The notes: generated by a model from the sequence alone, not told the origin. A stretch of 39,120 nt of DNA from an uncultured Campylobacterales bacterium (GCA_903892995.1 CAITKP010000078.1:1-39120), one strand, 5' to 3'; shown: positions 16,805 to 24,330, counted from the first letter of the stretch. Numbers and translations are program-made.

Positions 16805-17108
16805 CTTTTACACTCATATTTTTTCTCCAATATCCGCGACCGCCTTTGAGCGAGATGCAGATATGGTCTGGGAATTTTGTTTTATACTCATTTAAGCGGT
16901 TGAGGGTTGATTTTCCAGTGTCGCAGTAGAAGACAAACACGCTTCCTTTTGGTTCTTGGAGGAGTTCATAAGGGTTGTAAACTCTTGTTTGCGCTTTGTC
17001 TATGGGTGAGAGAATGGTGTCGATAAGAAGCACTTTTACACCATTTTTTTCAAGCAATATTTTGTGTAAAAGATACTCTTCTTGTGTCCATTCATTTGGG
17101 AAATCCAT
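16794..17108 (-). CDS. Rhodanese-like protein, 104 aa
   Basis: The C-terminal part follows a rhodanese pattern. A strand (GSVFVFYC) ends in Cys, then comes a loop DTGKST, a helix RLNEYKTKFPD, and ICISLKGGRGYWRKN, which resembles the usual N-LxGGxxxW ending. The Cys would be the persulfide-carrying residue. The N-terminal half (KNGVKVLLIDTILSP, NPYELLQEP) fits the first strand and an Asp of the fold. The role (sulfur transfer or a regulatory phosphatase-like domain) is not evident. It starts 26 bases after tonB and overlaps the DUF309-like gene by 11 bases. Confidence 0.6.
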   Translation of the reverse strand: MDFPNEWTQEEYLLHKILLEKNGVKVLLIDTILSPIDKAQTRVYNPYELLQEPKGSVFVFYCDTGKSTLNRLNEYKTKFPDHICISLKGGRGYWRKNMSVKDEQ

Positions 17109-17134
17109 ATACTCTCCATTTTTTTATCTAGGGT

Positions 17135-17845
17135 TTACTCCAAGCTATAATCAATAGGCAAGAGGATATCGTACTTCTCTTGATTGAGCTCTTTTGGAAT
17201 CGGTTTGACTTTTGCTAGAGCGGTGATGATTTTTACTGCTGCATCATCAAGAAGGGCAAATCCTGAACTCTTTTGCAAAGAGATCTGTGTAATTGTTCCA
17301 TCAGCGAGGATGATAAAGTGTACATACGCGACTCCCGTTTGACTCAGGCGTTTGGCATTTTTAGGATAGGTTTTTAATTTCTCTGCATTTTGACGCACAT
17401 AAGCAAGATAGGCGTTTTGAACCTTTTTTGTATCTACTGTCGGTGCTTGGGGGGCTTGTTTTTGAACTATCTTTTGTTCGACTCTTGGTTCAACCTTCTG
17501 CTCTACTTTTGCTTGCTCTTTAACAGCCTCTTGCTGTTTTACGATTGGTTGTTCTACGGGCTTTGGCAAAGCTTTAGGCACCACTTGTTCTGTCGGTTTT
17601 GTAACAGGCTTGGTAATGACGTTTGGCATAGGCACTACAACAGGCTTTTCTATTGGCTTTGGTGGCTCTTTTTGTTCCACTTTTGGCTGAGGTGGTTGAG
17701 GTTTTTGAGGCTGAACTACTGTTATAATAGTCACAGGGACCACTTTTGGTTTTTGTGGCTCTTTATAGTGCAACATCCAAAAAAGCATTCCAGCCGCAAT
17801 GCTTACATGTAAGGCTATTGAGAATGCAAAACTTTTTTTCATCAT
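17135..17845 (-). CDS. tonB: Energy transducer TonB
   Basis: TonB carries proton-motive energy from ExbB/ExbD to outer-membrane receptors. Residues about 5-25 (FAFSIALHVSIAAGMLFWML) form the single membrane anchor with the conserved Ser/His face. A Pro/Lys/Glu/Gln/Val-rich spacer follows to about residue 140. The C-terminal domain has the family pattern YPKNAKRLSQTGVAYVHFII then LADGTITQISLQKSSG and LDDAAVKII. It begins 4 bases after the exbD stop, in the exbB-exbD-tonB order. A palindrome copy (17803-17812) lies in the membrane-anchor codons. Confidence 0.93.
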   Translation of the reverse strand: MMKKSFAFSIALHVSIAAGMLFWMLHYKEPQKPKVVPVTIITVVQPQKPQPPQPKVEQKEPPKPIEKPVVVPMPNVITKPVTKPTEQVVPKALPKPVEQPIVKQQEAVKEQAKVEQKVEPRVEQKIVQKQAPQAPTVDTKKVQNAYLAYVRQNAEKLKTYPKNAKRLSQTGVAYVHFIILADGTITQISLQKSSGFALLDDAAVKIITALAKVKPIPKELNQEKYDILLPIDYSLE

Positions 17846-17849
17846 CGTT

Positions 17850-18227
17850 TTAATTTCTCTTGGTTGCTATAGAGATATGGGTATATCCCGCTTGCGTCAA
17901 AGTGTCAATCGTTCCTACAAAGTAATCATAGTTCATCTTCGCATCGCCATTTATGACAATAGTGCTCTCTTTAGAGTTTTTTGCTAAAAGTGTAGGAAGT
18001 GCCTCTTTGGTAGTTGCTACTCCATCAAGAAAAATTTTACCCTCATTGTTAAGTGTGATATCAATGGGCTTTTCTATCTTTACAGGCTTTGCAGAAGCTT
18101 GAGGCAGATCTACTTTGATGACACCCTTTGCTATGAAAGTTGCAGTAGTGAGAACAATAGCTAAAAGAACAAGCATAATGTCTATAAATGGAATGACATT
18201 AATAGACTCTATCTTCTTAATCGCCAT
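17850..18227 (-). CDS. exbD: ExbD-type proton channel subunit
   Basis: This inner-membrane protein works with ExbB to power TonB. After a short cytoplasmic start (MAIKKIESINV) the only membrane segment, IPFIDIMLVLLAIVLTTATF, holds the essential Asp of the ExbD/TolR family. The periplasmic part ends with INGDAKMNYDYFVGTIDTLT and HISIATKRN. At 125 residues it is of normal length. The start overlaps exbB by 11 bases. Confidence 0.93.
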   Translation of the reverse strand: MAIKKIESINVIPFIDIMLVLLAIVLTTATFIAKGVIKVDLPQASAKPVKIEKPIDITLNNEGKIFLDGVATTKEALPTLLAKNSKESTIVINGDAKMNYDYFVGTIDTLTQAGYTHISIATKRN

Positions 18228-18642
18228 TTTTGATCTCCCATCTCATGATGAGCACTTCCATCTTTCTCACTAAATAGTTATGAAAGATAATAGAGGGAAT
18301 CGCTACAAGTAAACCAAAAGCAGTTGCTTTGAGTGCAAGTGCAAGACCCGTCATAATAGCGCCGCTATCTGTCATCCCATTTGCTCCAATAGCAAAGAAA
18401 GTAAGGATGATACCAAACACCGTTCCAAGCAGACCAACGTAAGGAGCGTTGGAAGCTATGGTTGAGATGATAGTGAGATTATTTCCCGTATCGATCTCTA
18501 GCTCTTTTTTACTAACATAAGTGCTAACATCAATCTTTTTATAAAAGAATATGCGCTCAAATCCGACAGCAAAGGTCGTGATGCTCATAAGGCCTAATAT
18601 GCTAAAGACGATGATGTCAAGTAGTTCTTTGTAATTTTCCAT
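18217..18642 (-). CDS. exbB: ExbB-type proton channel subunit, short form
   Basis: This MotA/TolQ/ExbB family protein of 141 residues is the short form common in Campylobacterota. It has an N-terminal membrane segment (IIVFSILGLMSITTFAVGFE) and then the two channel-lining segments: TIASNAPYVGLLGTVFGIIL with TFFAIG, and GLALALKATAFGLLVAIPSI. It is expected to form the ExbB pentamer around ExbD. It starts the exbB-exbD-tonB trio, 118 bases after the receptor gene; that gap has two hairpins, so partial termination or processing may separate the stoichiometric needs of receptor and motor. Confidence 0.92.
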   Translation of the reverse strand: MENYKELLDIIVFSILGLMSITTFAVGFERIFFYKKIDVSTYVSKKELEIDTGNNLTIISTIASNAPYVGLLGTVFGIILTFFAIGANGMTDSGAIMTGLALALKATAFGLLVAIPSIIFHNYLVRKMEVLIMRWEIKNGD

Positions 18643-18667
18643 CTGTTTAATCCTTTTTTTGAAATCT

Positions 18668-18700
18668 CGAAAAATTTATTTTTCATAACTTTAGGGGGTT
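18668..18700. repeat. Diverged intergenic hairpin repeat, copy 2
   Basis: Partner of 15605-15637 (24 of 33 identical). The hairpin arm pair GAAAAAT/ATTTTTC is kept although loop and flank bases differ. On the coding (minus) strand it lies just upstream of exbB. Confidence 0.4.
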
Positions 18701-18702
18701 GC

Positions 18703-18749
18703 AAGGGACATTTGTCCCTGCCACTAAAGCGGACGTGTTCGTTTTAGTG
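18703..18749. repeat. Two tandem hairpins between the receptor gene and exbB
   Basis: Hairpin A at 18704-18719 has arms AGGGAC/GTCCCT. Hairpin B at 18722-18749 has arms CACTAAA/TTTAGTG and, with G-T pairs, continues to about 12 bp. The region is richer in G+C than its surroundings. It may act as terminator, mRNA stabiliser or a REP-like element. Confidence 0.55.
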
Positions 18750-18760
18750 TGTAACATAAA

Positions 18761-20878
18761 TTAGAATGTTGCTTTTACGCCTGCGTAGATCGTTCGTCCA
18801 CGAAGTGGTCCCCAAGTGTATGCTGTGTCAAATCCGCCAGTAGCATCATAAAAGAGTGGAGACTGTACATCTGTTTGCACAAAATCAAAGAGGTTTTTTG
18901 CTCCAGCGTAGATGCTAAAGTTTTTATTGAGTTTTTTAGAAACTTTGAGATCAACTGTCATATAAGATGGTGCTGTTTGATTTTTAGGCTGTGAGACATT
19001 TGTTCCATCGTAAACATCATACCCCTCATACCCATACTGTGAAAGATCACGAGAACCTACCCAAATCGCTTCACCATAAATATCCCATCCATTCGCATCA
19101 TAGTCAGCACTCAAGCGTGCACGCTGTTCAATTGGTGCTAGAGTCATTAGAGATTTATAATTACTATCATATTTATAGTATTCATAAGAGCCTGAAAGAG
19201 AGAGTTTGTTATTTACAACATATCCGACGACGATATCGCTTTCTACTACTTTTACATCATTTTTACTATTGGTTAACGTAGGTGTTCCGGCTCTATCTTC
19301 GATAAAAGCGAGATCTTTTACCTGTGTATAAGCAGCAGAACCTGTAACGCTCAAGCCATCTTTGTTATACGCTAAAGAGTAAGTCGCTCCATTTGATTTT
19401 TCAATAGAGTTGATATCCATACCAAATCCACTATCTAAAAAACCATGCTCTGATTCAAAGAATGATAAAGGTGAACGGTATCCCATTCCCCAGCTTAGGC
19501 GTGAAGTCAGGTATGAAGTATGGTCATGACGATAGAGTAAACGAGGAACAAGTAAAAAATCATCTATTTCATTGCCTTTGGCAGTTTGTGCCAGCCAGTT
19601 TGTTGTGATTTTTTCTCCACGCAGTGCAATGGTGAGTTGATCGACATTGCTAAGCGTCCAAGCGTCTTGCCCATAAACTCCATATGCTCCATAATCAAAA
19701 TCATCTGTTGTTTTATTGTTTTGTACATAATAGAAATTTGACTGTGAACGTGCTTGTTCTACTTTTGTATCAACACCATAAGTTAAAAAGTGATTATCAT
19801 TTAAAGCATGGTCTATTTTTAGGTCTCCAAAATAGGTTTTATCTGTGTTCGCATAATCAGCACCCTCATATAAAGAGTCTTGTTTTTGCTCTGAGTAGGC
19901 CAATGTCGTTTGTAAACTCATCGTATCATTGAGGATATGGTGCTCTTTTGCATAAACTTCATCCCGCGTTGTGTTGATGACTTCTATCATCTGCATAGGC
20001 TGACCCGTATATTGATTATTGATATTGCTAACCCCAGTGTTACCAAAGCTTGTATTATCAACATTTGGATCATAGTTTGCTATCGCAGAGTTCTCAGAAA
20101 CCATCGTCCCGCCTTTTACATCGGAAGTAAAGTGAGCAGCCCTGACATCGATGGAGTCATAAGGAGAGAATTTGTGAGTGAGCATAATCGAAATCGCTTG
20201 ATTTTTCATAGAAGGAGATTCGCTGACACCGTTGTTGTCACGATCGACTTGCGCTTGTTCGTGTGAAGATGCTGAAACCAAAATCCCTGTTTGTTTATCA
20301 TCACTCATCGCTTCGCCGAGAATCGAGTAGTTTTTCTCTCCTAAAGTTCCCATAGACACATCGAATTCGACCCCATTTTTATAGGGGCGTCTTGGAATAA
20401 TATTGATTGTGCCTCCAATGGCTTCTGGTGCAGTGAGTGAAGCTCCCGCACCGCGAGTGATTTGAATGTCTTGGATATCAGAAGTTCCAATAGCATCGGC
20501 TCCATAAAAGCTTGATACTGTTGAGTTAAAAGGGATGCTATTGACTAAAATAGTTGTGTGATCTCCTGTGAGCCCATTGAGCTGTACACGTTTTAAACCA
20601 CAAATAGAACAGCCAGTCTGTACATTTGCACCCGCTTGTTGACTGATTGCCTCAGAAAGAGTTGCGGCTTGAGAATGCTCAATCTCTTTTTTATCGATCA
20701 CTTCTGTTTTTTCTATTGCGTCTTGAAGCATTCTTCTTTGTTGAACTTTTGTAATAGTTTTTGAGTTATTACTATCACTATCAGAACCATTAACAGTTAT
20801 GGAATTAAGCTGAATATTATCAGCAAACGCGGTTGTAGAAATTGCTGCACATGCAACAACAGAGAGTAATTTTTTCAT
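18761..20878 (-). CDS. TonB-dependent outer-membrane receptor, 705 aa
   Basis: A signal peptide (to about residue 19, AISTTAFA) is followed by a TonB-box-like stretch (IQLNSITVNG), a plug domain and a 22-strand-type barrel ending in aromatic F (GRTIYAGVKATF). The plug contains ANVQTGCSICGLKRVQLNGL (Cys90, Cys93) and GDHTTILVNSIPF, then ITRGAGASLTAPEAIGGTIN. The CxxC in the plug is unusual and hints at a metal, metal-complex or cofactor ligand, but I cannot name the substrate. Upstream is a small His/Cys-rich exported protein and downstream exbB-exbD-tonB. The ribosome-binding site lies in one arm of an inverted repeat whose other arm covers the upstream stop codon. Confidence 0.9.
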   Translation of the reverse strand: MKKLLSVVACAAISTTAFADNIQLNSITVNGSDSDSNNSKTITKVQQRRMLQDAIEKTEVIDKKEIEHSQAATLSEAISQQAGANVQTGCSICGLKRVQLNGLTGDHTTILVNSIPFNSTVSSFYGADAIGTSDIQDIQITRGAGASLTAPEAIGGTINIIPRRPYKNGVEFDVSMGTLGEKNYSILGEAMSDDKQTGILVSASSHEQAQVDRDNNGVSESPSMKNQAISIMLTHKFSPYDSIDVRAAHFTSDVKGGTMVSENSAIANYDPNVDNTSFGNTGVSNINNQYTGQPMQMIEVINTTRDEVYAKEHHILNDTMSLQTTLAYSEQKQDSLYEGADYANTDKTYFGDLKIDHALNDNHFLTYGVDTKVEQARSQSNFYYVQNNKTTDDFDYGAYGVYGQDAWTLSNVDQLTIALRGEKITTNWLAQTAKGNEIDDFLLVPRLLYRHDHTSYLTSRLSWGMGYRSPLSFFESEHGFLDSGFGMDINSIEKSNGATYSLAYNKDGLSVTGSAAYTQVKDLAFIEDRAGTPTLTNSKNDVKVVESDIVVGYVVNNKLSLSGSYEYYKYDSNYKSLMTLAPIEQRARLSADYDANGWDIYGEAIWVGSRDLSQYGYEGYDVYDGTNVSQPKNQTAPSYMTVDLKVSKKLNKNFSIYAGAKNLFDFVQTDVQSPLFYDATGGFDTAYTWGPLRGRTIYAGVKATF

Positions 20879-20886
20879 AGTAATAT

Positions 20887-20939
20887 CCTAATCTTATAAA
20901 TAATATTTGTAGTAAATGTGTTATGTATTGAAGATTAGG
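20887..20939 (-). promoter_or_regulatory. Inverted repeat sequestering the receptor ribosome-binding site
   Basis: CCTAATCTT (20887-20895) and AAGATTAGG (20931-20939) are perfect 9-base complements with 35 bases between. In the mRNA the 5' arm includes the TAA stop of the small gene and the 3' arm holds the AGG of the receptor Shine-Dalgarno (AGGA, 7 bases from ATG). A ribosome finishing the small gene would open the stem, giving translational coupling. Confidence 0.6.
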
Positions 20940-21192
20940 CGAGTGGAGGAGCTCTGCTGCGAGCTTGTAAAAGTAAAGGCTTTTGTTCGCTTTGTGGTTG
21001 AACAATATATTCAGCGAAACTTTGTGTAACAACTGTTTTAGATGGTGCATCGACCGGGACGGCTGGAGTGTGTGAAAGGGTACAAACATTACAGTTTTCA
21101 CCAAGATGATGGGAGTGAGAAACTTCATGCACGATACCCATGAAGATGGAAAGAATATAAACTATGGCTAACAATCGTTTCATAGTTCGCAT
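20935..21192 (-). CDS. Small exported His/Cys-rich protein, 85 aa (DUF2946-like?)
   Basis: A basic start and a hydrophobic stretch (LLAIVYILSIFMGIVHEV) serve as signal or anchor. Then comes a potential metal site with His26, His28, His29 (HSHH), Cys34, Cys37 (CNVC) and His41. The C-terminus ends ARSRAPPLA, like the RxPP tail I associate with DUF2946 proteins, which often accompany copper or other metal TonB receptors; this family link is not verified. It is the first gene of the receptor operon. The start at 21190-21192 is placed by the A/G-rich run just upstream; a second ATG is three codons further. Nine consecutive G lie two bases before the ATG. Confidence 0.7.
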   Translation of the reverse strand: MRTMKRLLAIVYILSIFMGIVHEVSHSHHLGENCNVCTLSHTPAVPVDAPSKTVVTQSFAEYIVQPQSEQKPLLLQARSRAPPLA

Positions 21193-21194
21193 AA

Positions 21195-21203
21195 CCCCCC
21201 CCC
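21195..21203 (-). repeat. Homopolymeric G tract (G9) in the ribosome-binding region
   Basis: Nine G on the minus strand (C9 on plus), two bases upstream of the ATG of the small exported protein and directly after GAA, so it forms the Shine-Dalgarno. It stands out in AT-rich DNA. Tracts of this kind in Campylobacter and Helicobacter are slippage hot spots that cause phase variation. Confidence 0.8.
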
Positions 21204-21219
21204 TTCTAAATTTTTTGAA

Positions 21220-21225
21220 AGTATA
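21220..21225 (-). promoter_or_regulatory. -10 box of the TonB-receptor operon
   Basis: TATACT on the minus strand, 27 bases before the ATG of the small exported protein. The predicted short leader contains the G9 tract. A divergent promoter for the helicase gene lies about 45 bases away. Confidence 0.45.
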
Positions 21226-21269
21226 ACATTTTTAAAATAGCTGTAACTTTCATAATGCTGGTAATTGGA

Positions 21270-21275
21270 TACAAT
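21270..21275 (+). promoter_or_regulatory. -10 box abutting the helicase start (leaderless type)
   Basis: TACAAT ends 5 bases before the ATG at 21281; the intervening TATAC offers no ribosome-binding site. Confidence 0.45.
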
Positions 21276-21280
21276 TATAC

Positions 21281-24064
21281 ATGGCAAAGAAAAATAAAAA
21301 ATCAACCAAAATAAATAATAAAATAAAAAATTTTTTCGGCGGAGATCCCTTTGATGTAGGGATCGATCGTGTTGGTGAAAAAACACTTATAGAACTTGCG
21401 CATACTATCGGTTTGTATGATGTCGATTTTAGTAAAAAAGAGCTTCTGCGTGCATTTCGTCAGCTTTGGTCAACGGGTGATATCCATGTGCGTGAGGATA
21501 TAGTACACTTTTTTGAAGCAGATAAAACTCTTTATCCCTCACTAACTGCACCCGAACCCTCCTTAGAAAAAGAGGAGAAGATCGACTCTCTTTTAGAGGA
21601 GTTTAAAGATCTTTCTCCTGATGAGCGCTTACAGATATTTGGGGCTTTTTTAGATGTAAGAAGCAAAAAAATCACCTTTGCAAAGATAGAATCAAAACTC
21701 AAACATCTCAGATTTGAAAAGAAAAAAGAGCGACTGCAAAAAGCGCTTGATGGGAGATTTGATCTAAGTGATCGATTTGAGTTTAACGCTTCAATCGCTA
21801 TTGATTTTAAAGAGTCGAGTTTTAAAAAGATCACTGTTTTAGTCACTTCTGTACTTGATGTGAATGAGTTGATAAGTGAAACTGATGAGCATCTTATTGA
21901 AAAAATTGCTTCACTCAAGATGACTGCGACTTTGAAAAAACAGCGAGAGGTCAATGAGTTTATTAAAAATCTCAAATCTCCTCATCCCTATTTGAGTGAT
22001 GTTCAGATTATCAATGTGCTTAAAACCGCTTCACCAACGGCAGATTTGAAACTTCCTCCTTTGAGTGAGACGCTTTTAAGTACCATTTTAAAAGAGCATT
22101 CAGATATTAAAGAGTTACATGTAAGCCTTGAAGATGTTGTGCTTACATGTAAAGAAAAGTTTGATTTTAAAGAACTCGATATCAACATTAACTATGAGAT
22201 GCACGTTACGATGGAGCTTGAAGAGCTTTTAAAACTTGTATGGAACGCTCAAGATCTTTCTTTTCATTCACAGATTGCCGTGGCAAAAAAAGAGCAAGAG
22301 GAGCAGTTTTTAGCAGAGTTTAATCTCTTAATCGATGAGTGTCAAAAAGCCTCCTCGATTCTTTCTCTTCATAGAGAAGAGCTTGTGAGTATTGTGTTTG
22401 AGCAACTCTCTCCTCATCTTTATGGCACGCTGAATATCTCTGCAAAAACACATAGAAAGATCATTTACGCTTTTAACAAACAGATCCAAGATGAGCTTTT
22501 AAAGCGTCAGCGTCAGATGCTTCTCGCTCGAACAATTCGCGATTTTAAAAACCTTTTTCCTATTGCTCGCTCGATGAAAAGAGAGCTTATTTTGCACATC
22601 GGGCCGACAAATAGTGGCAAAACGTATGAAGCCCTGCAAGCTTTGAAAAAGGCAGATACGGGCTACTATCTTGCACCTCTTCGTCTTTTAGCGCTTGAGG
22701 GGTATGAAGATTTAAACGCAAGTGGAGTGGATGCTTCACTGATTACAGGTGAAGAACAGCTTATAAATGAGGAAGCTACACATATCAGCTCGACTATCGA
22801 GATGCTCAACTTTGATGTGGACGTGGATGTTTGTGTTATCGATGAGGTGCAGATGCTTGATGATAGAGATCGCGGTTGGGCTTGGGCAAATGCGATCATT
22901 GGCGCACCAGCAAAAAAGATCATAATGACGGGTTCTATCAATGCAAAAGATGCCATCGTTGCGCTTGGTGAGTATCTTGGAGAGAAATTGACCATCATCG
23001 AATTTGAGAGAAAAAATCCGCTCAAATTGCTTCCAGCAGCCACAGCTATTGAGGATGTGATGCCAGCTACTGCGATCATCGCATTTTCAAGAAAAGATGT
23101 GTTGCGTCTTAAACAAAATTTCTCTCGAAACTTTAAAGTCAGCGTTGTTTATGGCAACCTCTCACCTGAAGTCAGACGCGAAGAAGCACGAAGATTTCGG
23201 GAAAAAGAGACCGATATTCTCATCGCCACCGATGCCATTGCAATGGGGATGAACCTTCCGATCAAGACGATTTTGTTTTCAAAAGTGATTAAGTTTGATG
23301 GAGAAAAAGATCGCTTTTTAACTCCATCGGAGATTCAACAGATTTCAGGACGCGCTGGAAGATTTGGCTTGAGTGAAGTTGGATATGTAGGTGCGCTTAA
23401 AAGTGATGCCTTACATGTAATCGAAAAAAATATCGCAAAACCCGCAAAACCTGTCGATATTCCTTTTAAAGTGATGGCAAATCTTGACCATATTCGACTT
23501 GTCGGCTCGATTTTGGAGGAGAACTCACTCACAAAAATTTTAGAGTTTTTTGCTCTTAATATGCATTTTAACGGCCCTTTTACCGCTGCAAATATTGATA
23601 CGATGCTTGAAGCGGCAAGAATCGTGGATGGTTATGATATCGCCATTGCTGAAAAATACCATCTCGCTTCTGCTCCACTCACTCTCAAATCGCCCTTTAT
23701 TATGGCTTCATTTGAACGCTATGTGCACAAAATAGAGCTCAAAGAGCCGATTATGTATCTGCCTCCAGAACTAAAAACTGAGTTTGCAAGTACGATGGAA
23801 GAACTGCTTGATATTGAGGATCGCGTGAAAGAGATTACCCTTTATCTTTGGCTGAGTTACCGATTTTCAGACTATTTTATCGATGCAGAGAATGCGAGAC
23901 ATTATAGAAGTGTCTTAAATCGCTATATTGAAAACTCTTTGAAAAATAGCCATTTTGTTCCAAGATGCAGAATGTGTACAAAACCGCTTCCGATCAACTC
24001 AAATTATGGCATTTGTCAGAGCTGTTTTAGAAAAGAGTATAAGGGCAAACCGCATAAACACTAA
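21281..24064 (+). CDS. SUV3-like ATP-dependent RNA helicase with C-terminal zinc ribbon
   Basis: A 927-residue protein whose core matches the SUV3 (SUPV3L1) superfamily 2 helicases, best known from mitochondria, where they act in RNA decay. Motif I is GPTNSGKT at 441-448, then YLAPLRLLALEGYE, LITGEEQ, motif II DEVQ at 521-524 with MLDDRDRGWAW, motif III as TGSI, and motif VI as QISGRAGRFG. About 430 N-terminal residues are charged, helical and unassigned. The C-terminus holds two CxxC pairs (896/899 and 912/915), a likely zinc ribbon. The start is the ATG behind a closely placed -10 box. It may cotranscribe with rpsU, though rpsU has its own promoter. Three palindrome copies lie inside. Confidence 0.85.
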   Translation: MAKKNKKSTKINNKIKNFFGGDPFDVGIDRVGEKTLIELAHTIGLYDVDFSKKELLRAFRQLWSTGDIHVREDIVHFFEADKTLYPSLTAPEPSLEKEEKIDSLLEEFKDLSPDERLQIFGAFLDVRSKKITFAKIESKLKHLRFEKKKERLQKALDGRFDLSDRFEFNASIAIDFKESSFKKITVLVTSVLDVNELISETDEHLIEKIASLKMTATLKKQREVNEFIKNLKSPHPYLSDVQIINVLKTASPTADLKLPPLSETLLSTILKEHSDIKELHVSLEDVVLTCKEKFDFKELDININYEMHVTMELEELLKLVWNAQDLSFHSQIAVAKKEQEEQFLAEFNLLIDECQKASSILSLHREELVSIVFEQLSPHLYGTLNISAKTHRKIIYAFNKQIQDELLKRQRQMLLARTIRDFKNLFPIARSMKRELILHIGPTNSGKTYEALQALKKADTGYYLAPLRLLALEGYEDLNASGVDASLITGEEQLINEEATHISSTIEMLNFDVDVDVCVIDEVQMLDDRDRGWAWANAIIGAPAKKIIMTGSINAKDAIVALGEYLGEKLTIIEFERKNPLKLLPAATAIEDVMPATAIIAFSRKDVLRLKQNFSRNFKVSVVYGNLSPEVRREEARRFREKETDILIATDAIAMGMNLPIKTILFSKVIKFDGEKDRFLTPSEIQQISGRAGRFGLSEVGYVGALKSDALHVIEKNIAKPAKPVDIPFKVMANLDHIRLVGSILEENSLTKILEFFALNMHFNGPFTAANIDTMLEAARIVDGYDIAIAEKYHLASAPLTLKSPFIMASFERYVHKIELKEPIMYLPPELKTEFASTMEELLDIEDRVKEITLYLWLSYRFSDYFIDAENARHYRSVLNRYIENSLKNSHFVPRCRMCTKPLPINSNYGICQSCFRKEYKGKPHKH
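22115..22152. repeat. Pair of TTACATGTAA palindromes inside the helicase gene
   Basis: Exact copies at 22115-22124 (read Leu-His-Val) and 22143-22152 (read Leu-Thr-Cys-Lys), 28 bases apart, so the same DNA motif is used in two reading frames within one gene. Confidence 0.9.
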
Positions 24065-24072
24065 ATATGTGG

Positions 24073-24078
24073 TACAAT
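24073..24078 (+). promoter_or_regulatory. -10 box of rpsU
   Basis: TACAAT, 39 bases before the rpsU ATG, starting eight bases after the helicase stop. Confidence 0.45.
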
Positions 24079-24117
24079 TCGCGTCCAAAAAATTTTAAAA
24101 GAAAGTGGGTGATGTGA

Positions 24118-24330
24118 ATGCCTGGTATCGTATTACGCCATGACGATAATTTTGATGCTTCTTACCGCCGTTTCAAAAAACAAACAGATAGAAATCTGAT
24201 TGTTACTGAAGCTCGTGCTCGCCGTTTCCATGAAACAGAAACAGAGAAACGTAAGAAAGACAAAATTAGCGCTCGTAAGAAAATGCTTAAACGTCTTTAT
24301 ATGATGAGACGTTACGAATCACGCCTATAG
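24118..24330 (+). CDS. rpsU: 30S ribosomal protein S21
   Basis: A 70-residue, strongly basic protein that matches S21 along its length: [20 protein letters not shown], then [18 protein letters not shown] and ending [16 protein letters not shown]21 sits on the small-subunit platform near the mRNA exit and aids initiation base-pairing. A strong hairpin terminator follows. S21 here is of the short epsilonproteobacterial type and stands apart from dnaG, its neighbour in E. coli, which lies 9 kb away in this window. Confidence 0.95.
   Translation: MPGIVLRHDDNFDASYRRFKKQTDRNLIVTEARARRFHETETEKRKKDKISARKKMLKRLYMMRRYESRL

Noticed and set aside
21180-21386. 68-codon minus-strand ORF running through the G9 tract
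   Set aside because: It is antisense to the start of the helicase gene, and its last residues only reflect the G tract.
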